Origin: AP-15 sp963724435 | GTDB lineage: Bacteria > Pseudomonadota > Alphaproteobacteria > ATCC43930 > CGMCC-115725 | Assembly (NCBI GenBank): GCA_963724435.1 | Contig: CAVRUN010000019.1 | Span: forward strand, 62,001 to 126,000 | Direction: 5' to 3' | DNA: 64,000 nt | Shown here: piece after piece, positions 57,433 through 64,000 of the stretch | How the letters are laid out: each line of letters starts with the position of its first letter | Numbering within the stretch: position 1 is the first letter of the stretch | Translations under genes and position numbers: made by a program | The notes under the pieces: generated by a model | What the model saw: only the letters and a program-made list of their open reading frames with translations | What the model was told of the DNA's origin: nothing | The model's database searches: none

Positions 57433-58965
57433 TTAAAGCGGGATGTTATCGTGCTTTTTGGGCGGATTACTCAGCTGCTTGCCGCGGAGCATTGCGAGCG
57501 CGCGGGCGAGCCGGCGGCGGGTATCGCGCGGCGGGATTACGTCATCAATAAAGCCGCGGCTCGCGGCGACAAACGGATTTGCAAACTTCTCGCGGTATTC
57601 TTCGGTGCGGGCCTCGATTGCCGCGGTATCGCCAAGATCGGCGCGAAAGATGATCTCGACCGCGCCCTTTGGCCCCATTACCGCGATTTCGGCGGAGGGC
57701 CACGCAAAATTCAAATCGCCGCGCAAATGTTTTGAACTCATCACGTCATAGGCCCCCCCATAGGCCTTGCGCGTAATCAGTGTAACCTTTGGCACGGTCG
57801 CCTCGGCATAGGCGAACAGCAATTTGGCGCCATGTTTGATGATCCCGCCATATTCCTGCGCGGTGCCCGGCAGAAATCCGGGGACATCGACAAAAGTTAC
57901 GATCGGGATGTTGAAACAGTCGCAAAAGCGAACGAAGCGTGCTGCTTTGCGCGAACTGTCGATGTCGAGGCAACCGGCCAGCACCATGGGTTGGTTGGCG
58001 ACGATACCGATCGGCGAACCCTCGATCCGCGCAAAGCCCACCACGATGTTTCGCGCAAAATCGGGTTGCACCTCGAAAAAATCGCCCTCATCGACGACCT
58101 TTAGGATCAACTCCTTCATGTCGTAGGGCTTGTTCGGATTGCCCGGCACGAGCGTATCGAGCGACGGCTCGGCGCGATCGCGCGGATCGTCGGTCGGCCG
58201 CAATGGCGGCTGGACGCGATTCGAAGCCGGCAAAAAATCGATGAACCGGCGCAGTTCGAGTAACGCCTCGACATCATTGGCGAAAGCGCGGTCAGCCACG
58301 CCCGAGCGGCTGGTATGAGTCAGCGCCCCGCCCAATTCCTCCTGGGTCACACTCTCATGGGTGACCGTGCGCACGACCTCGGGTCCGGTCACGAACATGT
58401 ACGAAGTGTCCTTGACCATAAAGATGAAGTCGGTCATCGCCGGGGAGTACACCGCACCCCCGGCGCACGGCCCCATGATCAGCGAAACCTGCGGGATCAC
58501 GCCCGAGGCGAGCACGTTGCGCTCGAAAACCTCGGCATAGCCAGCGAGCGACGCGACCCCATCCTGGATGCGCGCCCCGCCGGAATCGTTGATTCCGATT
58601 ATCGGTGCCCCGACATTCATCGCCTGGTCCATAATCTTGCAGATTTTTTCGGCGTGCGCCTCGCTCAGCGAACCCCCGAACACGGTGAAATCCTGGCTGA
58701 AGACAAAGACCAGCCGGCCGTTGACCGTGCCGTAGCCGGTAACAACGCCGTCGCCCGGTATGCGGTGCCGGTCGATGCCGAAATCGTGGCTGCGATGCTC
58801 GACAAACATGTCCCATTCCTCAAAGGATTGGGGGTCGAGCAAGAGTTCGAGCCGCTCCCGCGCGGTCAGCTTGCCGCGGAGGTGCTGCGCCTCGACGCGC
58901 GCCGCCCCACCGCCCTCGTGAGCGGCTCGGCGTTTCTCATCCAAGCGGTCGAGAATGTTGTCCAT
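57433..58965 (-). CDS. pccB: Acyl-CoA carboxylase carboxyltransferase subunit (propionyl-CoA carboxylase beta type)
   Basis: In 510 residues the N-terminal half has HLRGKLTARERLELLLDPQSFEE, FSQDFTVFGGSLSEAHAEKI and NDSGGARIQDGVASLAGYAEVF, the acyl-CoA-side oxyanion loop. The C-terminal half has VDVPGFLPGTAQEYGGIIKHGAKLLFAYAEATVPKVT and TRKAYGGAYDVM, the carboxybiotin side. Residue patterns are those of PccB rather than methylcrotonyl-CoA carboxylase beta. It transfers carboxyl from biotin to propionyl-CoA and forms a complex with a biotinylated alpha subunit, which is not in the window. The isovaleryl-CoA dehydrogenase gene nearby fits branched-chain acid breakdown. Confidence 0.95.
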   Translation of the reverse strand: MDNILDRLDEKRRAAHEGGGAARVEAQHLRGKLTARERLELLLDPQSFEEWDMFVEHRSHDFGIDRHRIPGDGVVTGYGTVNGRLVFVFSQDFTVFGGSLSEAHAEKICKIMDQAMNVGAPIIGINDSGGARIQDGVASLAGYAEVFERNVLASGVIPQVSLIMGPCAGGAVYSPAMTDFIFMVKDTSYMFVTGPEVVRTVTHESVTQEELGGALTHTSRSGVADRAFANDVEALLELRRFIDFLPASNRVQPPLRPTDDPRDRAEPSLDTLVPGNPNKPYDMKELILKVVDEGDFFEVQPDFARNIVVGFARIEGSPIGIVANQPMVLAGCLDIDSSRKAARFVRFCDCFNIPIVTFVDVPGFLPGTAQEYGGIIKHGAKLLFAYAEATVPKVTLITRKAYGGAYDVMSSKHLRGDLNFAWPSAEIAVMGPKGAVEIIFRADLGDTAAIEARTEEYREKFANPFVAASRGFIDDVIPPRDTRRRLARALAMLRGKQLSNPPKKHDNIPL

Positions 58966-59143
58966 TTGCCCTCACGCAACGCGTACCGCGGCGAGATAGC
59001 ATCCCTGTTCGCGCGAGCCAACCCGCGGGCATCGCGCAGCAGCTGGCCGGTGGGGCGACTCGACCGGAAACGGCTGTGCCTAGGGCGGCGCGAGGAGAAG
59101 CAGACCGCCGCGATGCTGCCAAGCCCTGCCAACAGCGGCGGCG

Positions 59144-59578
59144 TCAGCCTTTGTCCTCACCGATCAAGGTCAGGATCAGCGAACGGCGATGTGGCGATGC
59201 GCGGTGCTCCAGCAGAAAGATCCCTTGCCAGGTGCCGAGTTGCAGCCGCCCATCGGTGACCGGGATCGTCAGCTGGGTCTGGGTCAGCATGCTCTTGATG
59301 TGCGCCGGCATGTCGTCCGGTCCTTCGTCGTTGTGACGGTAAAGAGCCATATTGTCGGGAACGATCCGCCGCAGAAACGCTTCGAGGTCATGCCGGACAT
59401 CAGGCGATGCATTTTCCTGAATCAGCAGTGAGGCCGAGGTGTGGGAGATGTACACCGACAACAAACCGGTGCCGATGCCCTGTTGAGCGACCCACTGCTG
59501 CACCTCGGCGGTGATCTCCTTGATCTCGCGTGGCTCGGTATCGAGGGTCAGTCGGGTCTGGACGATCCGCATGGTCAT
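59144..59578 (-). CDS. YjbQ-family protein (UPF0047, thiamine-phosphate-synthase-like)
   Basis: The 144 residues contain the family core LSVYISHTSASLLIQENASPDV, MALYRHNDEGPDDMPAHIKSML with a His-containing loop, and LGTWQGIFLLEHR near the end. E. coli YjbQ has weak thiamine-phosphate-synthase activity in vitro; its true role is unclear. Several ATG codons (59581, 59578, 59572) lie after TGGAG; the middle one has the best spacing. It is divergent from the dehydrogenase gene and 177 bases downstream of the carboxylase gene on the same strand sense. Confidence 0.88.
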   Translation of the reverse strand: MTMRIVQTRLTLDTEPREIKEITAEVQQWVAQQGIGTGLLSVYISHTSASLLIQENASPDVRHDLEAFLRRIVPDNMALYRHNDEGPDDMPAHIKSMLTQTQLTIPVTDGRLQLGTWQGIFLLEHRASPHRRSLILTLIGEDKG

Positions 59579-59688
59579 CATGCTCCAGCTGTTCGGGCTT
59601 GAGTTGGGCGGGCGAGTGGTGGCGTGACCCGATCTCGGCTCAGAGCGTATAGATCTCATATCGGCATTCGGAAAACGGCGTTCGATCG

Positions 59689-60861
59689 ATGCAGAATACG
59701 CGGTTGACGGCTCTCGATTTCGATCTCGGTCCGGAGATCGACATGCTGCGCGCAACGGTCCGCGACTTTGCCGAGGCGAAGATCGCGCCGCTTGCCGCCG
59801 AGATCGACCGCAGCGACCGTTTTCCGATCGAATTGTGGCCCGAGATGGGGCAGCTCGGGCTGCACGGCATTACCGTCGAGGACGAATACGGCGGCGCCGG
59901 AATGGGCTATCTCGCCCATTGCGTCGCCATGGAGGAGGTCAGCCGCGCCTCGGCCTCGGTCGGGCTATCTTACGGCGCGCACTCGAATTTGTGCATCAAC
60001 CAAATCCGCCGCAACGGCAGCGAAGCACAAAAACGCAAATACTTAGCGAAATTGATTTCGGGCGAGCATGTCGGGGCGCTGGCGATGAGTGAGCCGGGGG
60101 CGGGCTCCGACGTCGTCTCGATGCGGCTGCGCGCCGACCGAAAGGGCGATCACTGGATCCTGAATGGTACTAAGCTGTGGATCACCAACGGCCACTACGC
60201 CGACACGCTCGTCGTCTATGCTAAGACACGGCCTGATGCGGGTGCGCGCGGGATTACTGCCTTTCTGATCGAAAAGGGCTTTGCCGGGTTTCGCCCGGCG
60301 CAAAAGCTCGACAAGCTTGGGATGCGCGGCTCGCCGACTTCGGAACTAGTCTTCGAGGATTGCGAAGTCCCGGAAGAAAACGTGTTGGGGGCTGAAGGCG
60401 AGGGCGTTCGCGTGTTGATGAGCGGTCTCGATTACGAGCGCGCGGTGCTGGCAGCGGGACCGCTCGGGATCATGCAGGCCTGCATCGATCTCGTGGTGCC
60501 CTATATTCACGATCGCAAGCAGTTCGGCCAACCGATTGGCGAGTTCCAGCTGATCCAGGCCAAGGTCGCAGACATGTATACCGGCATGAATGCGTGCAAG
60601 GCCTATGTCTATGCCGTCGCCCGCGCCTGCGACCGCGGGCAAACCACGCGCAAAGACGCCGCCGGCGCCATCCTTTACGCCGCTGAGAAAGCGACAGCGA
60701 TGGCGCTCGACGCGGTGCAGATCCTTGGCGGCAACGGCTACATCAATGAATTTCCCGCCGGGCGCCTATTGCGCGACGCCAAACTCTACGAGATCGGCGC
60801 CGGCACCTCTGAGATCCGCCGCATGCTGATCGGCCGCGAAATCTTCGAGGAGACCGCGTAG
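59689..60861 (+). CDS. ivd: Isovaleryl-CoA dehydrogenase
   Basis: This 390-residue FAD enzyme of the acyl-CoA dehydrogenase family acts in leucine breakdown. MSEPGAGSDVVSMRLRADR and WITNGHYADTLVVYAKT are the flavin-binding motifs. The catalytic Glu250 is in GLDYERAVLAAGPLGIMQ, the position used by isovaleryl-CoA dehydrogenase rather than the C-terminal Glu of short-chain enzymes. QILGGNGYINEFPAGRLLRDAKLYEIGAGTSEIRR closes the active site. The usual neighbour genes for methylcrotonyl-CoA carboxylase are absent here. Confidence 0.93.
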   Translation: MQNTRLTALDFDLGPEIDMLRATVRDFAEAKIAPLAAEIDRSDRFPIELWPEMGQLGLHGITVEDEYGGAGMGYLAHCVAMEEVSRASASVGLSYGAHSNLCINQIRRNGSEAQKRKYLAKLISGEHVGALAMSEPGAGSDVVSMRLRADRKGDHWILNGTKLWITNGHYADTLVVYAKTRPDAGARGITAFLIEKGFAGFRPAQKLDKLGMRGSPTSELVFEDCEVPEENVLGAEGEGVRVLMSGLDYERAVLAAGPLGIMQACIDLVVPYIHDRKQFGQPIGEFQLIQAKVADMYTGMNACKAYVYAVARACDRGQTTRKDAAGAILYAAEKATAMALDAVQILGGNGYINEFPAGRLLRDAKLYEIGAGTSEIRRMLIGREIFEETA

Positions 60862-60896
60862 TTGACGCGCCCCCGTGGGCTGCCAATGCTATTGCC

Positions 60897-61136
60897 ATGG
60901 CTGAGTCAATCACTCTGGAATTCCTCGGTAGGCAGTTCGAGCGCGTTTTTGCCGAATTAGCCGCAATCCGTGACGAACAGAGTGCGATCCGAGGAGATCT
61001 GACTGTCTTGACCAGCATCGTGCTCCGTCACGATGCAACACTCAATGGCATCCTCGATCAACTACACGCGCTAACCGCTCAACACAACCGCTTCGACATC
61101 CGGCTGCGCCGGCTTGAGGAACAATCTAGGACATGA
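60897..61136 (+). CDS. Small coiled-coil protein, unknown function (79 aa)
   Basis: The ATG at 60897, 35 bases after the dehydrogenase stop, encodes a helical protein with heptad-like spacing (LGRQFERVFAELAAIRDEQ, LNGILDQLHALTAQHNRFDIRL). The stop overlaps the ridA start (ATGA), which supports it as a translated gene. It probably forms a coiled-coil oligomer. I do not recognise a family. Confidence 0.72.
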   Translation: MAESITLEFLGRQFERVFAELAAIRDEQSAIRGDLTVLTSIVLRHDATLNGILDQLHALTAQHNRFDIRLRRLEEQSRT

Positions 61137-61546
61137 GCCGTGAGATGCGGCGGCTGATTTCGTCGGGCTCGCTGTTCGAGGCGGCAGCGGGGTACAGCCG
61201 GGCGGTCGTCGATGGCGAATGGGTCTTTGTCGCCGGCACGACCGGGTTCGACTATGCGCAGATGACGATTGCCGATGACCCGGCCGAACAGGCCCGGCAA
61301 GCGTTGCGCAATATTGAGGCTGCACTGGCCGAAGCCGGCGCCACCCTCGCCGACATTGTGCGGGTGCGTTATCATCTGCCCGATTTAGCCGACTGGCCAG
61401 AAATCGTGCCGGTACTGGGCGAAGCCTTTGGTGTCATTCGGCCGGCAGCGACAGCGCTCGTGTGCGGCCTCGTTGACCCGCGTATGAAAATCGAGATCGA
61501 GGTCACTGCACGGCTCTCCGACGCTAGCATCAAAGAGATCAAGTGA
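61133..61546 (+). CDS. RidA family protein
   Basis: The 137-residue protein has a YjgF/RidA-like fold, with FVAGTTGFDYAQM and AEQARQALRNIEAALAEAGATLADIVRVRYHL. The end is GLVDPRMKIEIEVTARL, where the canonical RidA Arg and Glu residues lie. Canonical RidA hydrolyses reactive enamines and imines formed by PLP enzymes. This member starts the conserved block with GTTGF rather than GQIP, so it may belong to another Rid subgroup without deaminase activity. It overlaps both neighbours by four bases. Confidence 0.87.
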   Translation: MSREMRRLISSGSLFEAAAGYSRAVVDGEWVFVAGTTGFDYAQMTIADDPAEQARQALRNIEAALAEAGATLADIVRVRYHLPDLADWPEIVPVLGEAFGVIRPAATALVCGLVDPRMKIEIEVTARLSDASIKEIK

Positions 61547-62520
61547 GGCGGCTCGTCATCCGTCTCTTCGGATTGCTCGTTTTTTTAGTTTCGATGGGGC
61601 AAGGATCAGCCGCGAGCGCAGCCGAGCAGATTTACCGCCTGGGCGTCCTCTCGCCAAGCGCTGGCGCGATCGACAGAATCCGCGCCACGATGCTCCCGGA
61701 GTTGGCGACGCTGGGCTTTTCCGAGGGCCGAAACCTCGCTTTGGAAACGCGCGTCGGACCCACCGGACAGTTGCCCGCTCTGGCTCGCGGCTTAGCGGCG
61801 GTTCGCCCTCAGGCGGTCGTTGCGGTCGGCGCCGCAGCAATTGACGCAATGCGTCGGGCGGCGAAAGCAACGCCAATCGTCGGAGCGTTTATTGGCGAAG
61901 ATCCGGTTGCCGCCGGTTTTGCCAAGAGCCTTTCGCATCCCGGTGGGACGGTCACCGGCGTGGTGATGCTGGCGCCCGAACTTGATGCCAAACGACTGCA
62001 ATTACTGCACGAAGTGTTGCCAGCCAGCCGCCGGATTGCCGTGCTGGCGGTCGATAAGGAAAGAGACCGGCCAAATCTCACCGAGATAAGCGCGGCGGCC
62101 GATCGAGCCAAGGTCCAGATTTTTGCGTTTTACGCAGGGCATGCTGATCAATATCAAGCGGCTTTTCGGGCGATGAAAATTACCGGGGCCAGCGCCTTAC
62201 AGGTCATCTCGGCACCCGAGCTTTACGCCGACGCGGCAATGATTGCTGAAGCCGCTTTGAACGCGAAACTGCCGACAATCTGCGAATGGGCCGAGATGGC
62301 GCAATCGGGATGCCTGCTCGGCTACGGTCCGGACTTCACCGAACTTCAACATCGGGTGGCGAATGATGTTGCACGCATTCTCCGCGGCACCGATCCCGGT
62401 GATCTACCGATCGAAGAGCCTAAGCATTACGTTCTCGCGGTTAATCTGAACGTCGCCAAAACACTCGGCCTGACGATCTCGCCTGACGTATTGGCTCGTG
62501 CAGATCAAGTGATCGAGTGA
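61543..62520 (+). CDS. ABC transporter substrate-binding protein (TrpX/ABC_sub_bind type), orphan
   Basis: The 325 residues start at a GTG overlapping the RidA stop. A Sec signal peptide (LFGLLVFLVSMGQGSAASA) is present. The mature part begins YRLGVLSPSAGA. Typical family features include FSEGRNLALETR, RPQAVVAVGAAAIDAMRRA, IVGAFIGEDPVAAGFAKSLSHPGGTVTG and ELDAKRLQLLHEVLP. Related proteins bind amino acids or aromatic solutes. No permease or ATPase gene is adjacent, so it must work with a distant or shared transporter or as a sensor. Confidence 0.9.
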   Translation: MRRLVIRLFGLLVFLVSMGQGSAASAAEQIYRLGVLSPSAGAIDRIRATMLPELATLGFSEGRNLALETRVGPTGQLPALARGLAAVRPQAVVAVGAAAIDAMRRAAKATPIVGAFIGEDPVAAGFAKSLSHPGGTVTGVVMLAPELDAKRLQLLHEVLPASRRIAVLAVDKERDRPNLTEISAAADRAKVQIFAFYAGHADQYQAAFRAMKITGASALQVISAPELYADAAMIAEAALNAKLPTICEWAEMAQSGCLLGYGPDFTELQHRVANDVARILRGTDPGDLPIEEPKHYVLAVNLNVAKTLGLTISPDVLARADQVIE

Positions 62521-62532
62521 TTGCCTGCTGGG

Positions 62533-63567
62533 TCAGGGCTTACGGAAGGCGTCGGTGATCGGCTTGGCCCCGGCATCGCCATGCGAGAGCGGCGTAAGAC
62601 CGTAGAAATCCTCGATCGTGCGCAATACGGCGTAATGATCGATGCGCTCGCCGTAACTGCCCGGCACCACCCCTTCGCCGGCCATGATCGTCGGGATCAG
62701 ATTGATGTAACGCTTGGCGACGATGGCACCTTTGGCATCTTTGACGGGCGTCGAATCGTCTTCATCCTCGTCCCAGGTGACAATGAGCAGGCTGTTGTGG
62801 GTCATCGCCCAGCGGCGGTACGGCTCGATATGACGACGCAGCCAATCGTCCATCGCCTTGCCAAAGTCGGTTCCGGGCGGAGCAGCGTCGGATTCGTGCG
62901 CGTCGTTGATCTGGTTGGGCACCACGATGGCGACCGTCGGCAGCCGGGCAAAACCGGCTTCGTCGCTCGGAAATGCGGTGAACGGCAGATTGACTGACGA
63001 CGGCAGCTGATTATGGCCAATTGCGCTGTCCTTTGCCGCCTGCCAATTGACCCAGGGATTGTGCTTGCGCTGATAGTCGATGCCGCTGCCCGGAGGACCG
63101 GTCCGCAAGGTGCCGGTGAAACCGGGGGAGGGGAGATCCTCCGAATATCCGGCAAAGCTGAGCCCGGCATGGATCAGCGCCGCCCCAAGATTTGGGGTAT
63201 TGAGCGGGGCATTGGCCAGCGGTGCGTCAGTGCCGACCTCGGTATGGCCGTCGATGATCGGGTTGGAGCCGTCGGGGTTGCGCCGCGCCTCCGATCCCGT
63301 GCCTTGCGTGTCGCCTGAGAAGAGCGCCAGATAATTCGGCTGCGAGGGGTGGTCGACGGCATGTGAATTGGTGAAGTTGGCATTATCGTGCATTAGGCTG
63401 GTGAGATAGGTCAGCTGCGGCACGAGATTGCGGGACGACAAGTTTTCCTCGATCACGATGACGACGTGATCGGGCGTCCATACCGCGGCGGCGGCCGGCT
63501 GTAACGCGGAGAGCATGAAAAAGCCCAATCCGGCAGCGTATCCGCACCACGTCTTACGACCCGTCAT
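62533..63567 (-). CDS. Secreted phosphoesterase (acid phosphatase / phospholipase C superfamily)
   Basis: In 344 residues the signal peptide ends near LQPAAAA. PDHVVIVIEENLSSRN and HPSQPNYLALFSGDTQGT give the metal- and phosphate-binding Glu, Asn and nearby residues of the alkaline-phosphatase-like phosphoesterase family. LPTVAIVVPNQINDAHES, VTWDEDEDD and GERIDHYAVLRTIEDFYG supply the remaining metal ligands. It should release phosphate from exported or environmental phosphoesters in the periplasm or outside the cell. Substrate not predicted. The stop is 12 bases from the convergent solute-binding gene. Confidence 0.9.
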   Translation of the reverse strand: MTGRKTWCGYAAGLGFFMLSALQPAAAAVWTPDHVVIVIEENLSSRNLVPQLTYLTSLMHDNANFTNSHAVDHPSQPNYLALFSGDTQGTGSEARRNPDGSNPIIDGHTEVGTDAPLANAPLNTPNLGAALIHAGLSFAGYSEDLPSPGFTGTLRTGPPGSGIDYQRKHNPWVNWQAAKDSAIGHNQLPSSVNLPFTAFPSDEAGFARLPTVAIVVPNQINDAHESDAAPPGTDFGKAMDDWLRRHIEPYRRWAMTHNSLLIVTWDEDEDDSTPVKDAKGAIVAKRYINLIPTIMAGEGVVPGSYGERIDHYAVLRTIEDFYGLTPLSHGDAGAKPITDAFRKP

Positions 63568-63603
63568 GATCCGCTTTCCCCAACGCCGCGCCGCGCGCCG
63601 CTG

Positions 63604-64000
63604 TCAGTCGTGATCTTCCTCTGCCAACACCTCGGCGAAGAGGGTGCGGTCGATATTGCCGCCGCTCTGGATCACTGCGACCCGCTTGCTGCGCAACCCG
63701 TTGCGTTCCTGCAATGCCGCAGCCAGCGCCGCGGCACCCGCACCCTCGGCGAGATTGTGCGTGTCGGTGTAGAGGATACGCATCGCGCGGCGGATCTCGG
63801 TCTCGGATACGGTCACGATGCGCGCCGCCCAGCGGCGAATAAGTTCGAGGGCCGCCGGGTCGGGCGCCCGCACAGCCAGCCCGTCGGCCATCGTGTCGGC
63901 GGAATTGGTCGCAACCGGTTGGCCGGCGGCGACGGACAATGCATAGGCCGGCGCCTCGGCCGCGACGACCCCGATAATCTCGGCGGTTTGTCCCAGCGCC
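63604..64000 (-). CDS. Threonine dehydratase-like PLP enzyme, C-terminal part (cut by window edge)
   Basis: The reverse frame is open from the right edge to a stop at 63604 (131 residues). It has IIGVVAAEAPAYALS, SADTMADGLAV, YTDTHNLAEGAGAAALAA and VAVIQSGGNIDR, the C-terminal signature of fold type II serine/threonine dehydratases, including the glycine loop near the PLP phosphate. The Lys-bearing N-terminal half lies beyond the window, and there is no regulatory ACT domain after the core. That fits a catabolic TdcB-like or racemase/dehydratase member. It ends 36 bases from the phosphoesterase start. Confidence 0.86.
   Translation of the reverse strand, partial: ALGQTAEIIGVVAAEAPAYALSVAAGQPVATNSADTMADGLAVRAPDPAALELIRRWAARIVTVSETEIRRAMRILYTDTHNLAEGAGAAALAAALQERNGLRSKRVAVIQSGGNIDRTLFAEVLAEEDHD

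Noticed and set aside
58315..59259. Forward open frame of about 314 codons opposite pccB
   Set aside because: Shadow of a well-conserved gene; no start signal and no motif.

Overview
The window looks like chromosomal DNA of an alphaproteobacterium, probably of the Rhodospirillales or a close relative. It is GC-rich and dense. It carries the block murA – DUF2948 – short hisG – hisD – UPF0262 – maf – RNase G-like – yacG, an order I know from alphaproteobacteria, and short forms of several proteins typical of that class. This placement is inference from gene content and order. No rRNA, prophage, insertion sequence or CRISPR array was seen. One tRNA-Thr gene is present.

Layout. (1) 1–5763: envelope and housekeeping genes: a ubiquinone-biosynthesis hydroxylase cut by the left edge, ftsK, lolA, a class I glutamine amidotransferase and xthA, with a clear rho-independent terminator before xthA. 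(2) 5741–15875: a two-armed locus. The left arm encodes a very large ABC exporter-like protein, a stand-alone cyclic-nucleotide-binding-domain protein and a small methyltransferase. The right arm encodes four glycosyltransferases (two COG4671-like flanking two GT4-like), a polysaccharide-deacetylase-like protein and a small membrane protein. I read it as a surface or secreted glycan system of unknown product. (3) 15872–22030: a complete oligopeptide/dipeptide-type ABC importer (fused double ATPase, Tat-exported binding protein, two permeases). (4) 22087–27573: metabolic singletons, two small proteins that are easily missed, and tRNA-Thr(GGU). (5) 27729–35735: cell-wall, histidine and RNA/DNA genes, including a frameshifted maf and an MT-A70-type DNA methyltransferase. 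(6) 35778–38292: two divergent metabolic genes and a lipoprotein. (7) 38338–43547: TonB–ExbB–ExbD with its own TonB-dependent receptor, a Zur-like palindrome in front of the receptor, a divergent truncated receptor-plug protein and a duplicated His-rich protein. Together these suggest zinc or another transition metal as cargo. (8) 43748–47071: four-gene nucleotide-sugar operon. (9) 47210–53662: an overlapping pair of a GH19-type wall hydrolase and a secreted partner, a flavin monooxygenase, a rhodanese, then a sparse stretch with a sulfotransferase and a fragment of a polysaccharide ABC ATPase, and CDP-diacylglycerol diphosphatase. (10) 53866–64000: ComEC, a YsnF-type stress protein with an EcfG-like promoter, acyl-CoA carboxylase beta subunit, isovaleryl-CoA dehydrogenase, RidA, a solute-binding protein, a phosphoesterase and a threonine-dehydratase-like gene cut by the right edge.

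The strongest candidates for something undescribed are the ABC protein at 6777–9590, whose nucleotide-binding domain carries about 300 extra residues containing two further copies of its post-Walker-A loop segment, and the glycan locus it belongs to. The metal-uptake-like island with its plug-only protein and the wall-hydrolase/secreted-partner pair come next. All functional calls come from reading motifs by eye; no database search was run.
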